The notes under the pieces were generated by a model. It did no database searches, was not told where the DNA came from, and worked only from the letters and a program-made list of their open reading frames with translations. This document shows positions 8,096 to 17,295 of a stretch of 49,890 nt of DNA, piece by piece. The position numbers and the translations under genes were made by a program. Position 1 is the first letter of the stretch, and each line of letters begins with the position of its first letter. The DNA comes from Tannerellaceae bacterium. Lineage in GTDB: Bacteria; Bacteroidota; Bacteroidia; Bacteroidales; Tannerellaceae. The stretch is taken from NCBI GenBank assembly GCA_031264865.1, contig JAISDJ010000183.1, forward strand, positions 1-49,890, read 5' to 3'.

Positions 8096-11062
8096 CTATA
8101 AAGATTTTTTTACTTCTATCTCCTCATAGGCTTCAATCATATCGCCTATTTTAATATCATTATATCCGGTAATATTTAAACCACATTCATATCCAAAGGC
8201 AACTTCTTTCACATCTTCTTTAAAACGCTTCAACGAACCCAACTCTCCGGAATAAATCACAATACCATCACGAATCAGACGGATTTTATTGTTTCGCTTC
8301 ATTTTACCTTCCTTCACCATACATCCGGCAACTGTACCCACTTTCGTGATTTTGAATACTTCACGCACCTCAACAAGGGCCGTAGTTTCTTCTTTCATTT
8401 CCGGAGCAAGCATACCTTCCATTGCGTTCTTCACCTCCTCTATAGCATCATAAATAATAGAGTATAAACGTATTTCTACTCCGTCTTTATCGGCCAATCG
8501 TCGGGCAGATTGCGAAGGACGCACCTGGAAACCGATAATAATAGCATCAGAAGCAGCTGCCAAGTCTACATCCGACTCGGAAATCTGCCCTACTGCTTTA
8601 TGTATAACATTTACCTGTATTTGTTCGGTAGAAAGACGAATCAGTGAGTCGGATAATGCTTCCACAGAGCCATCCACGTCACCTTTTACAATAACATTCA
8701 GTTCTTGGAAATTACCTACAGCTATACGGCGCCCTATATCATCAAGCGTTAACATTCTCTGTGTACGTAATCCCAATTCACGTTGTAACTGTTCACGGCG
8801 CCCAGCTATTTCACGCGCTTCCTGATCAGTTTCCAATACATTAAATGTATCGCCTGCCTGCGGTGCGCCATTCAAACCTAAAATCAATACGGGCTCCGAA
8901 GGACCAGCTGTATCTTTCCGCTGATTACGTTCGTTGAACATGGCCTTAATACGGCCAAAATGTGTACCGGCAAGCACCACGTCACCTGTTTTTAACGTTC
9001 CGTTTTCCACAAGTACGGTAGCTACATATCCACGCCCTTTATCTAAAGAAGATTCGATAATAGAACCGGTTGCTCTCAACTTAGGATTTGCTTTCAAGTC
9101 AAGCATATCGGCTTCGAGCAATACTTTTTCCAATAACTCTTCTACTCCAATACCTTTTTTTGCCGAGATTTCCTGGCTCTGGTATTTACCGCCCCAGTCC
9201 TCCACCAAATAATTCATACCGGCAAGTTCTTCCTTAATTTTTTCAGGATTGGCACTTGGTTTATCTACTTTGTTAATAGCAAATACAATGGGTACACCTG
9301 CAGCAGAAGCATGGTTAATCGCCTCAATTGTCTGCGGCATCACATTATCATCAGCTGCCACAATAATAATGGCAAGGTCTGTTACTTTCGCACCACGCGC
9401 ACGCATAGCGGTAAATGCTTCATGTCCAGGCGTATCTAAGAAGGTAATCCGGCGTCCGCTTTGTAATTTTACATTATATGCACCTATATGTTGGGTAATT
9501 CCTCCGGCTTCTCCGGCAATTACATTTGCATTACGAATATTATCGAGTAATGAAGTCTTTCCATGGTCAACATGCCCCATCACTGTTATGATAGGCGGAC
9601 GGGAAACCCAATCTTCCTCGTTGTCGGTTTCATCTGTTTTAATAGCTTCTATCACTTCAGCGCTAACATACTCTGTTTTGAAACCAAATTCTTCCGCCAC
9701 AATATTAATTGTTTCAGCGTCCAAGCGTTGATTAATAGAAACCATAATACCAATACTCATGCAAGTAGCAATAACCTGCGTAACCGGAATATTCATCATA
9801 TTCGCCAAGTCGTTTGCCGTAACAAACTCCGTTAGCTTCAACACCTTGCTTTCCTGTTCTTCCAACTCCATCAACCCATGTTCACGTTGTAAAGCGGCAT
9901 CACGTTTATCACGGCGGTATTTGGCGCCCTTACTACTTTTGCTTCCTTTATGAGTAAGACGAGCAAGTGTTTCTTTTATTTGTTTCTGAACATCCTCTTC
10001 GCTAATCTCCGCTTTTACAGGTTTACGCAAGCGGTTTTTACCACGGTCGTCACGATGTGCGCGAGAAAAATTAGTCCCGGGTGTATTATCAATATCAACG
10101 CGATCCTTCTTAATCCGTTTCCGTTTCTTTTTTCCATCTTTATCCGTTTCTCCACTTCCGGATGATGGCTTTGTTGTAGCTCCCGGCTTTGCAGGAACCC
10201 CCGGCTTTGTAGAAGCACCTGGTTTTGCTGAAGCACCTGGCTTAGCGCCGTCCTTAGATCCTTTAAACGGTTGAGAACCCGGTTGGGCAGGTTTGTTTAC
10301 ATTGAACTTTTCCCGCTTTTCATTCCGTTCTTTCTTTCGCTCTTCTTTCGTTTTCTTTTTAGGGCGAGTAGACTGGTTAATTGCAGAAAGATCTATTTTA
10401 CCTGTAACCTTAATATTTGATTTGATTTTCGGCGTATTAATCCGGAATGGTGTGTTGTCCGTTCCTTCAGTCTCGATCTCAACCAAACCTGGCTCTACCC
10501 CCTTTTCATATTCTTCTTCTGCTACATCTATTATAGCTGTCGGTTCAGGAAGTTCTTCTTCTTTTTCTTTCACAATTTCTTTATTTACTTCAATAGGAGT
10601 TGTCTCTTTTACCTCAACAGGCTCATCCTTTTCGTCCGAAAAGATCGGAACTTCAACTACTTTTTCAGGCTTTTCCTCTATGGGTTGTTCTTCCACAATG
10701 GGAGGAGGTATCACTTTCTTCGGCTGATTCAGTTCTATTTTACCTTTTGTAACAATTTTTGGTTTAAACTCTTCGGGAATTTCCGTTTTAATTTCTTCCG
10801 GCTCTTTTTCTATCTCTTTCTCTATCTCCGGTTTAGGGAGAGGCGCTTCCTTAATCTTAGGCTTTTGAAATAAACGTTCACGTTCTTGCGGAGATAAATC
10901 CTTTCCAAATTCTTTCACGAGCAAAGTAAGTTGTTCTTCACTAATTCTCGTATTCGGGTTGCTTTCTACCATATGGCCATTCTTTTGAAGAAAGTCCACT
11001 ACTGTAGAAAGTCCCACATTTAAGTTTCTTATTATTTCTTTTAATTTTATAGGCATATCCAA
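8096..11062 (-). CDS. infB: translation initiation factor IF-2
   Basis: A 988-residue IF-2. The N-terminal IF2_N-like helix ([20 protein letters not shown]) is followed by about 350 residues of low-complexity, Pro/Lys/Glu-rich linker, including the [11 protein letters not shown]-type repeats near residues 270-300. A second IF2_N domain precedes the GTPase domain at about residue 490 (G1 GHVDHGKT, G3 DTPGHEAF, G4 NKVD). Domains II, III and C2 follow. IF-2 places initiator tRNA on the 30S subunit and promotes subunit joining. It lies between nusA and cvpA. The long linker is typical of Bacteroidetes IF-2 and its length varies between strains. Confidence 0.98.
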   Translation of the reverse strand: MDMPIKLKEIIRNLNVGLSTVVDFLQKNGHMVESNPNTRISEEQLTLLVKEFGKDLSPQERERLFQKPKIKEAPLPKPEIEKEIEKEPEEIKTEIPEEFKPKIVTKGKIELNQPKKVIPPPIVEEQPIEEKPEKVVEVPIFSDEKDEPVEVKETTPIEVNKEIVKEKEEELPEPTAIIDVAEEEYEKGVEPGLVEIETEGTDNTPFRINTPKIKSNIKVTGKIDLSAINQSTRPKKKTKEERKKERNEKREKFNVNKPAQPGSQPFKGSKDGAKPGASAKPGASTKPGVPAKPGATTKPSSGSGETDKDGKKKRKRIKKDRVDIDNTPGTNFSRAHRDDRGKNRLRKPVKAEISEEDVQKQIKETLARLTHKGSKSSKGAKYRRDKRDAALQREHGLMELEEQESKVLKLTEFVTANDLANMMNIPVTQVIATCMSIGIMVSINQRLDAETINIVAEEFGFKTEYVSAEVIEAIKTDETDNEEDWVSRPPIITVMGHVDHGKTSLLDNIRNANVIAGEAGGITQHIGAYNVKLQSGRRITFLDTPGHEAFTAMRARGAKVTDLAIIIVAADDNVMPQTIEAINHASAAGVPIVFAINKVDKPSANPEKIKEELAGMNYLVEDWGGKYQSQEISAKKGIGVEELLEKVLLEADMLDLKANPKLRATGSIIESSLDKGRGYVATVLVENGTLKTGDVVLAGTHFGRIKAMFNERNQRKDTAGPSEPVLILGLNGAPQAGDTFNVLETDQEAREIAGRREQLQRELGLRTQRMLTLDDIGRRIAVGNFQELNVIVKGDVDGSVEALSDSLIRLSTEQIQVNVIHKAVGQISESDVDLAAASDAIIIGFQVRPSQSARRLADKDGVEIRLYSIIYDAIEEVKNAMEGMLAPEMKEETTALVEVREVFKITKVGTVAGCMVKEGKMKRNNKIRLIRDGIVIYSGELGSLKRFKEDVKEVAFGYECGLNITGYNDIKIGDMIEAYEEIEVKKSL

Positions 11063-11080
11063 CTTTGTCGTAATACTTTT

Positions 11081-12322
11081 TTAGTCATTTGTCTCATCAT
11101 CTTCGAATTCAGCAGACAATATGCCCAGCACGTCATCTACTGTTTGCTCTTCAAGGTCGGCACGTTCGATAATTTCTTCACGGCTTAGGGCTAATACATT
11201 CTTCGCTGTATAGCAACCTATATTTTTCAACGCATCAATTACCCAGCTATCAATTTCATCAGAAAATTCATCCAGGTAAATATCTTCTTCATCCGCATTG
11301 TCTATGTCGCGGAATACATCAATTGCATACTCCGTCAGCATACAGGCCAGCTTAATATTCAAACCACCTTTCCCAATAGCTAACGATACTTCTTCAGGAC
11401 GAAGATAAACCTCTGCTTTGCGTTCTTCCTCATTGACACGTATGGAAGATATTTTCGCAGGGCTTAAAGCACGTTGTATAAACAATGCAACATTTGCCGT
11501 ATAATTAATTACATCGATATTTTCGTTTCTCAACTCACGAACGATACCGTGTATACGTGAACCTTTCATTCCTACACAAGCGCCTACCGGATCAATCCGG
11601 TCGTCATATGATTCAACAGCTACTTTTGCTCTTTCTCCGGGAATACGGGCAATTGCTTTAATTGTAATCAGCCCATCATGAATTTCCGGAACTTCCAACT
11701 CAAATAATCGTTGCAAAAATACTTTATCTGTTCGAGAAAGAATAATTTTCGGATTATTATTGATATTCTCCACTTTCTGCACAATCGCCCGGACGGTTTC
11801 TCCTTTGCGGTAAAAATCCGTCGGAATCTGCTCCGACTTCGGAAGTAAAAGTTCATTACCTTCATCATCCAACAAAAGGATTTCTTTCTTCCAAACCTGA
11901 TAAACATCAGCCGCTATAATCTGGCTGGTTTTTTCTTTATATTTCGTATATAAACTGTCTTTCTGTAATTCAAGAATCTTTGAAGCCAATGTTTGACGCA
12001 GATTTAAGATAGCGCGACGACCGAATTTAGCGAAATGTACCTCATCGGTAATTTCCTCTCCGATCTCACTGTCCGGGTCAATTTTATGAGCTTCCGTCAA
12101 TGTAATTTGCAAGTTAGAGTCTTCAAGTTCATCATCAGCTACAGCCACACGGTTTCTCCATATCTCGAAATCCCCTTTTTCCGGGTTGATAATCACATCA
12201 TAATTTTCATCTGTACCAAACATTTTAGCGATTACATTACGGAATGACTCCTCCAATACGCTAATCATTGTTTCTTTATCAATATTTTTTAATTCCTTGA
12301 ACTCCGCAAGGGTGTCAATCAT
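11081..12322 (-). CDS. nusA: transcription termination/antitermination factor NusA
   Basis: A 413-residue NusA with an N-terminal RNA-polymerase-binding domain (residues 1-130), an S1 domain (YRKGETVRAIVQKVE region), two KH domains (DPVGACVGMKGSRIHGIVREL and SLAIGKGGLNIKLA) and an acidic C-terminal part with one helix-hairpin-helix-like unit (GCYTAKNVLALSREEIIERA). NusA modulates pausing, termination and antitermination. The order rimP-nusA-infB is nearly universal. It is separated from rimP by 39 bp and from infB by 18 bp. Length is normal for Bacteroidetes. Confidence 0.98.
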   Translation of the reverse strand: MIDTLAEFKELKNIDKETMISVLEESFRNVIAKMFGTDENYDVIINPEKGDFEIWRNRVAVADDELEDSNLQITLTEAHKIDPDSEIGEEITDEVHFAKFGRRAILNLRQTLASKILELQKDSLYTKYKEKTSQIIAADVYQVWKKEILLLDDEGNELLLPKSEQIPTDFYRKGETVRAIVQKVENINNNPKIILSRTDKVFLQRLFELEVPEIHDGLITIKAIARIPGERAKVAVESYDDRIDPVGACVGMKGSRIHGIVRELRNENIDVINYTANVALFIQRALSPAKISSIRVNEEERKAEVYLRPEEVSLAIGKGGLNIKLACMLTEYAIDVFRDIDNADEEDIYLDEFSDEIDSWVIDALKNIGCYTAKNVLALSREEIIERADLEEQTVDDVLGILSAEFEDDETND

Positions 12323-12361
12323 GCTGACTATTTCCTCTTTTTTGGCCGTATTTTTTCTTTC

Positions 12362-12829
12362 TTACTTGAATCTTATTAAATACTTCGTATATTTTATCGC
12401 ATCATAGGTATAAAATTGCTCTTCTTCAATCGTTACTTTACGTTTGGCTCCTTCAGGTTTCACTTTCTTTTCAATAGAAAGCGTGATACCTTTTTCGTCG
12501 GCGGATTTCAAAATTCCCGTCAATTTTATTCCGTTTTTCAGCAACACTTCCACCTCGTTACCCACATTTTTAATGTATTGTCTGAGCGTCTTAAATGGCG
12601 AAGTTATGCCAGCAGAACCCACTTCCAATTCAAAATCTTCTTCATCCCGGTTAAGATGTGACTCCAGATATTGACTCAACGCTACACAATCATCTATACC
12701 TACTGCCTGGTCATTATCAATCTCAACGGATATGAGATTCCCCGGTTTAACAACCACATCCACCAAATAATTATCTGATGATGTTAGTTTGTCTTCAACA
12801 AGCTGGACTATTTTCTCTCGTTCAATCAT
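12362..12829 (-). CDS. rimP: ribosome maturation factor RimP
   Basis: A 155-residue RimP. The N-terminal domain has GNLISVEIDNDQAVGIDDCVALSQYLE and LEVGSAGITSPFKTLRQY, close to the family pattern 'D..I.l.dC..hSR.le...d...d.Y.LEVSSPGl.rpL'. A C-terminal Sm-like domain follows. RimP assists 30S subunit maturation. It is the first gene of the rimP-nusA-infB-cvpA-sufBCD operon. The promoter lies 70-100 bp upstream, and the leader between has a G-rich/C-rich hairpin (about 12854-12873) of unknown role. Confidence 0.95.
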   Translation of the reverse strand: MIEREKIVQLVEDKLTSSDNYLVDVVVKPGNLISVEIDNDQAVGIDDCVALSQYLESHLNRDEEDFELEVGSAGITSPFKTLRQYIKNVGNEVEVLLKNGIKLTGILKSADEKGITLSIEKKVKPEGAKRKVTIEEEQFYTYDAIKYTKYLIRFK

Positions 12830-12897
12830 AACTCACATTTGTCAGAACAAAAGAAGGGGACTGCCCGCCCCCTCCTCATCTTCTCTATAATCGGTTG

Positions 12898-12928
12898 CAA
12901 ATATACAAATAATCAATAATCTTGCAAA
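12898..12928 (-). promoter_or_regulatory. consensus Bacteroidetes promoter of the rimP-suf operon
   Basis: On the minus strand, -33 TTTG (12925-12928) and -7 TATATTTG (12898-12905) are separated by exactly 19 bp, the textbook Bacteroidetes sigma-ABfr spacing. Transcription would start near 12890, leaving a leader of about 60 nt before rimP. Confidence 0.85.
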
Positions 12929-12933
12929 ATAAT

Positions 12934-13053
12934 CTACTTTTTATTTATATTCAGATAGATAATAGCATATAAAAACGATACGGTTTCTTGGCTATATTGG
13001 TACAATGCTTGAAATACAGTCGACTTACCCAAGCTGTTAAGCCCAATTAGGAT
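12934..13053 (-). pseudogene. relic of a P-loop (AAA-type) ATPase gene
   Basis: Minus-strand translation of 13053-12934 gives ILIGLNSLGKSTVFQALYQY followed by about 19 less recognisable residues and a stop. GLNSLGKST is a perfect Walker A (GxxxxGKST) in the 'ILIGxNxxGKSTVLQAL' context of AAA_15/AAA_21-type ATPases. Two stop codons lie directly upstream in frame and no Walker B follows, so only about 20 codons of recognisable gene survive. It lies between the rimP promoter and the next plus-strand gene. A chance match is possible but unlikely given the length of the motif. Confidence 0.5.
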
Positions 13054-13083
13054 TTATTAGTATATCATTCGGAATATTCTTTC

Positions 13084-13091
13084 TACTTTTG
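13084..13091 (+). promoter_or_regulatory. -7 promoter element TACTTTTG of the Tat-exported TIM-barrel gene
   Basis: TACTTTTG fits TAnnTTTG and is 33 bp before the ATG at 13125. No clear -33 TTTG. Confidence 0.45.
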
Positions 13092-13124
13092 AAGAGTATT
13101 ATAGACAATCATAAAAAGGATTAA

Positions 13125-14009
13125 ATGAAAAACATCACAAGAAGGACGGCTATCAAGACAGTGTTGGCCGGTAGTGCAGCCGTTGCTGTATCAGGAATTG
13201 CTAATGCTTCTCCAATCGTAACGAATCAAACAGGTACAACTGCTAAACTAAAAGGAAATATCCGGCACTCTGTCAGTAAATGGTGCTTTGGTGATTATGA
13301 GTTGAACGAATTTTGTGAAATTTGCAAACGTATTGGTATTGAATCTGTTGAATTACTTGATCCGAAGGATTGGCCCATCGTACAAAAACACGGCCTGACC
13401 GTGGCAATGGCGCAGGGAGCAGGATTAGGTATCGATAGAGGATTTAACGACCCCGGCTTGCATGATGAACTGGTTGCCAGTTATGAAGAAGTTATTCCTA
13501 TGGTAGCTGAGGCCGGACTTACGAACCTGATTTGTTTCGCCGGCAGACGCAATGGCGTTACCGATTTACAAGGTTGGGAAAATTGCGAAAAAGGTCTGAA
13601 ACGCATTATTCCCATTGCCGAGAAGTATCACGTAGTCCTTACAATGGAATTATTAAACAGCGTCGGGCATAAAGATTATTTGTGCGACCATACGGTTTGG
13701 GGGGCTGAATTATGCCGTCGGGTAGGTTCGCCGAATTTCAAATTGCTGTATGATATCTATCACATGCAGATTATGGAAGGAGATATTATTAACCATATCC
13801 GGAAATATCATGAGTTTTTCTCGCATATTCATACCGGCGGCAATCCCGGACGTAATGAAATTGACGAAACACAAGAACTATACTATCCTGCTATCATGAA
13901 AGCCATTGTGGATACCGGATATAAAGGATTCGTAGGACAAGAATTCGTACCGAAACAACCTGATAAAATCGCTTCTTTAGAGAAATGTATCCTGATTTGT
14001 GATGTGTAA
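13125..14009 (+). CDS. exported TIM-barrel protein, hydroxypyruvate isomerase-like
   Basis: A 294-residue protein. The N-terminus MKNITRRTAIKTVLAGSAAV followed by AVSGIANAS is a twin-arginine (Tat) signal with cleavage near ANA-S, so it is probably exported folded. The remainder is an AP_endonuc_2/xylose-isomerase-like barrel: HSVSKWCFGDYELNEFCEIC, SVELLDPKDWP, LTMELLNSVGHKDYLCDH, KLLYDIYHMQIMEGD, FSHIHTGGNPGRNEIDETQE and KGFVGQEFVP. The Glu, Asp, His and Glu in these segments form the usual metal site. Hydroxypyruvate isomerase (Hyi) is the nearest named relative, but exported Bacteroidetes members are uncharacterised and may act on sugar acids or related compounds. It is a single gene; trpS follows with its own promoter box. 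Confidence 0.8.
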   Translation: MKNITRRTAIKTVLAGSAAVAVSGIANASPIVTNQTGTTAKLKGNIRHSVSKWCFGDYELNEFCEICKRIGIESVELLDPKDWPIVQKHGLTVAMAQGAGLGIDRGFNDPGLHDELVASYEEVIPMVAEAGLTNLICFAGRRNGVTDLQGWENCEKGLKRIIPIAEKYHVVLTMELLNSVGHKDYLCDHTVWGAELCRRVGSPNFKLLYDIYHMQIMEGDIINHIRKYHEFFSHIHTGGNPGRNEIDETQELYYPAIMKAIVDTGYKGFVGQEFVPKQPDKIASLEKCILICDV

Positions 14010-14054
14010 TACGGAAATGATTCATTTCATAAACCATAAATCGTTAATAATTCC

Positions 14055-14062
14055 TACCTTTG
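14055..14062 (+). promoter_or_regulatory. -7 promoter element TACCTTTG of trpS
   Basis: TACCTTTG fits TAnnTTTG and is 27 bp before the trpS ATG. No T-box-like or leader-peptide structure is visible in the short leader. Confidence 0.55.
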
Positions 14063-14089
14063 GCGCCGGTTTATTAAACAGATAGATTT

Positions 14090-15076
14090 ATGGAAACGGT
14101 ATTAAGTGGAATCAGGCCAACGGGCAATTTACATTTAGGGAATTATTTTGGCGCAGTACAAGCCTTTGTCAAACTGCAACATGCATATAATTGTTTCTTT
14201 TTTATTGCCGACTGGCATTCACTTACCACACATCCCAAACCTGATAACATACGTAACAGTGCAAAAATCATTCTTGCCGAATACCTCGCTTGTGGTATCG
14301 ACCCCGAAAAAGCAACTATTTATGTACAAAGCGATGTGCGCGAAGTAGCCGAATTGTATCTATATCTGAACATGAACGCCTATTTGGGTGAGTTGGAACG
14401 TGTCACTTCGTTCAAAGACAAAGTCCGTTCCCAGCCCGACAATATCAATGCAGGGCTCCTCACCTACCCTTCGCTAATGGCTGCCGATATCATCATTCAC
14501 AAAGCGCATAAAGTGCCGGTTGGTAAAGACCAGGAACAAAATATGGAAATGGCAAGAAAGTTTGCCCGTCGTTTTAATATGATTTATGGAGTAGAGTATT
14601 TTACAGAACCCCAATCCTTTCATCTGACAGATAAAGCGGTGAAAGTACCCGGATTAGACGGAAGCGGTAAAATGGGAAAAAGCGAAGGAAACGCCATTTA
14701 TTTAATAGATGATGAAAAAACAATCAAGAAGAAAGTAATGAAAGCAGTAACAGACTCGGGTCCAACCGAACCCAACAGCGAAAAACCCGAAGCGATAGCC
14801 AATCTGTTTACCCTACTTGAAATTGTTTCATCAAAAGACACCTACGACTACTTCAACGAAAAATACAATCAGTGCGAAATTCGTTATGGCGATTTAAAGA
14901 AACAATTGGCCGAAGATATCAATGCCTTCTGCGCCCCTATCCGCGAACGCATCATCGAAATATCATCGGATGAAGACTATATGAAGAAAGTGGCCGAACT
15001 GGGAGCCGACAAAGCCAGAGAAAGCGCCTCCAAAACACTTCGTGAAGTACGCGAAATTATCGGATTCAGGCCGTAA
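14090..15076 (+). CDS. trpS: tryptophanyl-tRNA synthetase
   Basis: A 328-residue class I aminoacyl-tRNA synthetase of normal length. It starts METVLSGIRPTGNLHLGNYF, containing the HIGH-equivalent NLHLGNY. It carries the tryptophan/ATP-site signature YPSLMAADIIIHKAHKVPVG followed by KDQEQNMEMARKFARRFN, and the KMSKS-equivalent KMGKSEGN. It charges tRNA-Trp with tryptophan. Monocistronic, with its own promoter box; convergent with the outer-membrane protein gene 30 bp downstream. Confidence 0.97.
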   Translation: METVLSGIRPTGNLHLGNYFGAVQAFVKLQHAYNCFFFIADWHSLTTHPKPDNIRNSAKIILAEYLACGIDPEKATIYVQSDVREVAELYLYLNMNAYLGELERVTSFKDKVRSQPDNINAGLLTYPSLMAADIIIHKAHKVPVGKDQEQNMEMARKFARRFNMIYGVEYFTEPQSFHLTDKAVKVPGLDGSGKMGKSEGNAIYLIDDEKTIKKKVMKAVTDSGPTEPNSEKPEAIANLFTLLEIVSSKDTYDYFNEKYNQCEIRYGDLKKQLAEDINAFCAPIRERIIEISSDEDYMKKVAELGADKARESASKTLREVREIIGFRP

Positions 15077-15106
15077 AAAGCGTCTCTCTCTGGTTTTAAC
15101 CGATTC

Positions 15107-15745
15107 TTATTTCAATAAATAACCTACTACAAAACCTAATGTAAACGATTGGTCGCGAAAAGTAATTTCATAGCCGGGATCTACTTGTTTATTAAACGTT
15201 GGCAGATAGGAGAAGTTTACTCCTAACAATAGTTTACGAATGGTATAGTCGAAACCAGCCTCACACTTCAAGCCATACAATACCTGTTTGGATTTTAGGA
15301 CATCATCGATTCCTACAAAAGAGGAAACATTATTCACCTTAAAGTCAACACGGGGGCCGGCTCCTACATAATAAGTTTCATTCCGGACATTTCTTTTTAA
15401 CTGAAAAGTAGTATTTGCAGACACATAATCAGCACCCATTTTCATATAGACATGATCGGTTGGCGCGGACTGATCACCGTTAGAAACAGGAATTTTGTCC
15501 TTTCCGCCTTTACGAATGTAACCCACTTGGCTTGAAAGATTAAACCACTCTCTGTCCAGATAACTTACGCCCAATGCTATCTGATAAGGCCTCATCACAC
15601 CAACAGAAATACCTTCATTCCCTTTTAAGGAGGTGAAAGCCATACCATTCTCCAACTTGATTGTTTGCGCTTGCGCCTGTGCGGAAAAATAAAGGAATAA
15701 AATACTAACATACAAGCCTGCTTTGATTTTCTGTTTCATCATCAT
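15107..15745 (-). CDS. outer-membrane beta-barrel protein (porin/PorT-like family)
   Basis: A 212-residue protein with a Sec signal peptide (MMMKQKIKAGLYVSILFLYF, then SAQAQAQ with an AQA cleavage site). The mature part is made of alternating-hydrophobic strands with aromatic girdle residues, e.g. YQIALGVSYLDREWFNLSSQ, and ends FTLGFVVGYLLK, with a near-terminal aromatic residue as in outer-membrane barrels. About eight strands are expected. It fits the 'outer membrane beta-barrel' families common in Bacteroidetes; the function is unknown. It is transcribed toward trpS and there is no obvious operon partner. Confidence 0.75.
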   Translation of the reverse strand: MMMKQKIKAGLYVSILFLYFSAQAQAQTIKLENGMAFTSLKGNEGISVGVMRPYQIALGVSYLDREWFNLSSQVGYIRKGGKDKIPVSNGDQSAPTDHVYMKMGADYVSANTTFQLKRNVRNETYYVGAGPRVDFKVNNVSSFVGIDDVLKSKQVLYGLKCEAGFDYTIRKLLLGVNFSYLPTFNKQVDPGYEITFRDQSFTLGFVVGYLLK

Positions 15746-15892
15746 TATTCTATACTTTAAATTGTTTCACATAGAACGACATTTTAATCCAATTAATATA
15801 ACTATGGTGTTATTTTGTACAAAAGGTATAGATACATGAACTAACTATATTTTGTGCACGATCGAAATCTATTGTACATTTGTATTGCATAA

Positions 15893-16431
15893 AATTGGGA
15901 ACAAGTATATAATCCGAATTTTAATTGTGTCGAATTCGACACAATTAAAAGTAAAGCCGGACTCAATAGCTTCAGAATAAGCGTAAAAGAACTGATAGAA
16001 AAACGAATATCATTAGTTTACAGGCAAAGGCGGGACGCTATGGTGGAACATATGCACATAAAGACATCGCATTTGAATTTGCCCTGTGGATAAGCCCCGA
16101 GTTTAAAATATATGTTGTCAGGGAGTTTCAGCGCCTCAAGGAAGAAGAACAAAAAGCATTGGGCTGGTCGGTGAAACGGGAACTGGCTAAAATTAATTAC
16201 CGCATCCACACCGATGCTATCAAGCAAAATCTCATTCCAAAGGAGTTGACGCCACAGCAAACTTCCGTCATCTATGCAGGCGAAGCCGATGTGCTGAACA
16301 TGACGCTATTCGGCACGACCGCCGCCGCATGGCGCGAGGCCAACCCCAGCCTGAAAGGCAATATCCGTGACTACGCTACGATCAACGAACTGATTTGCCT
16401 GTTGAACATGGAAAACCGGAAGCTGCTATGA
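15893..16431 (+). pseudogene. KilA-N domain protein gene, frameshifted and truncated
   Basis: Two reading frames together spell a KilA-N protein. From 15893 the first gives NWEQVYNPNFNCVEFDTIKS then KAGLNSFRISVKELIEK. From about 16003 the +2 frame gives LQAKAGRYGGTYAHKDIAFE then FALWISPEFKIYVVREFQRL and the downstream helical region. The join is an A5 run at 15999-16003, where one base appears lost: restoring it reads IEKTNIISLQAKAGRYGG. A stop (TAA at 15890) precedes the recognisable part and the usual N-terminal strand is degraded. The C-terminus stops at LLNMENRKLL, short of the normal end. KilA-N proteins are DNA-binding and often phage- or mobile-element-associated, but they are also common single genes in Bacteroidales. 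Length, frames and ends all indicate a dead gene. Confidence 0.85.
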
Positions 16432-16458
16432 TGAAACTTATAAATGCGTGTGTATAAA

Positions 16459-16580
16459 CGGCAATGGTTAAAAAAACATTGCGATGCATTCAAGAAATCA
16501 TTGCAATGTTTTACCAAAAATATCACAATGGTTTTACAAAAGCATCGTAATGATTTACTCAAGGCATCACATTCTTTTTT
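16459..16580 (+). repeat. degenerate 22-bp tandem repeat, locus A
   Basis: Units begin at 16459 (partial), 16477, 16499, 16522, 16543 and 16565 (partial). Unit lengths are 22, 23, 21 and 22 bp. The shared pattern is roughly CATYRCAATGnTTTtnnaaaAa; for example 16543-16564 begins CATCGTAATGATTTACTCAA. The same repeat family occurs at 42135-42244 in the same orientation. Because the unit is not a multiple of three it is probably not coding. The rest of the 371-bp gap 16432-16802 holds a GAAGGCAGGCTGAAA stretch (about 16615-16629), also seen near locus B, and the marR promoter. Confidence 0.7.
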
Positions 16581-16750
16581 CGATGAAATAAATACTTCTC
16601 CCGCAATTTCCGACTGAAGGCAGGCTGAAAGAAGTTCTTTCAGGATTTCGTTCTATAAACCAATTCTTTGCAACAAGGCTGAAAGCTGAAACTAGAGGTG
16701 AAAAAAAGAATTAGACAGGTAGATTATCATATATATGTTTGGGAATAAAT

Positions 16751-16783
16751 AGTTGCATTCGTCAACTATATTATCTACCTTTG
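16751..16783 (+). promoter_or_regulatory. marR promoter with overlapping palindromic operator
   Basis: The -7 box TACCTTTG (16776-16783) has GTTG 20 bp upstream (16752-16755) as a plausible -33. Between them lies an inverted repeat AGTTG-cattcgt-CAACT (16751-16767), covering the -33 element, which is a good place for autorepression by the MarR protein encoded 20 bp downstream. Confidence 0.55.
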
Positions 16784-16802
16784 CGCTGTTAATAGAACAA
16801 AA

Positions 16803-17240
16803 ATGGAAAAGGATAAGATTAACACATTGCTTTATATCGCTCTCACGACCAAAGAGATTCAATATGCGCTCAAGCGTTTCCTCTCCGATTTAAATGCGGA
16901 TGTGCCGGTTGAATCTTTGGGGATATTATTAGCAACTCATTACAATAACACGGATGTTATTCAGCAAGATATTGCCGAAATCATAAAGAAAGACAAATCG
17001 GTCGTTTTACGTCAGATAGATAATCTGGAAAAGAATAATTTAGTTCAAAGAATCGTTGACTCCAACGACAGAAGGCGAAATATCATTAAAATTACCGATA
17101 AGGGGATGAAACTTATTGATGAAGTCAATACAAAATTGGATGGATTATATGCCTTGTTGACGGATGGATTGGATACTTCCGAAATGGAAGCTTTTCATAA
17201 AGTGTTGAATCATTTTAGAAATAAAGCAAGGGCGCTCTAA
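16803..17240 (+). CDS. MarR-family transcriptional regulator
   Basis: A 145-residue winged-helix protein. The recognition region DVIQQDIAEIIKKDKSVVLR then QIDNLEKNNLVQRIVDSNDR and RRNIIKITDKG is the canonical MarR HTH-wing ('DRR...LTxxG'). Amphipathic N- and C-terminal helices form the dimer interface. No Cys suggests that it is not a thiol-redox sensor. It lies 55 bp upstream of a metallo-beta-lactamase-fold lipoprotein gene in the same direction, and an AGTTGCAT half-site of its own operator recurs in that gap (17255-17262). It therefore probably controls both genes. The ligand is unknown. Confidence 0.9.
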   Translation: MEKDKINTLLYIALTTKEIQYALKRFLSDLNADVPVESLGILLATHYNNTDVIQQDIAEIIKKDKSVVLRQIDNLEKNNLVQRIVDSNDRRRNIIKITDKGMKLIDEVNTKLDGLYALLTDGLDTSEMEAFHKVLNHFRNKARAL

Positions 17241-17254
17241 AAATTTATCCTATT

Positions 17255-17270
17255 AGTTGCATAAAGCAAT
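17255..17270 (+). promoter_or_regulatory. second putative MarR operator half-site
   Basis: AGTTGCAT (17255-17262) repeats the left arm of the marR promoter operator exactly (16751-16758) and lies within TTGC-ataaa-GCAA. It is placed 35-40 bp before the MBL-fold gene. Short match, so only suggestive. Confidence 0.3.
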
Positions 17271-17295
17271 TATTTCATAAATCAATCGAATAAAA

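Noticed and set aside
9249-9731. Plus-strand open frame of 160 codons within infB
   Set aside because: It lies opposite the GTPase domain of IF-2, which is unmistakable on the minus strand.
12854-12873. G-rich/C-rich hairpin in the rimP leader as a possible riboswitch or ribosomal-protein-type leader
   Set aside because: Only a short 4-5-bp stem is visible; no known RNA motif could be matched by eye.
16459-16580. Tandem repeats that might be a CRISPR array
   Set aside because: Units are contiguous, degenerate and 21-23 bp long with no unique spacers; no cas genes are in the window.
16468-16617. Short open frames through the 22-bp repeats (for example starting MVKKTLRC or MVLQKHRND)
   Set aside because: The unit length is not a multiple of three, frames are not kept between the two loci, and the similarity is explained by the repeat DNA.
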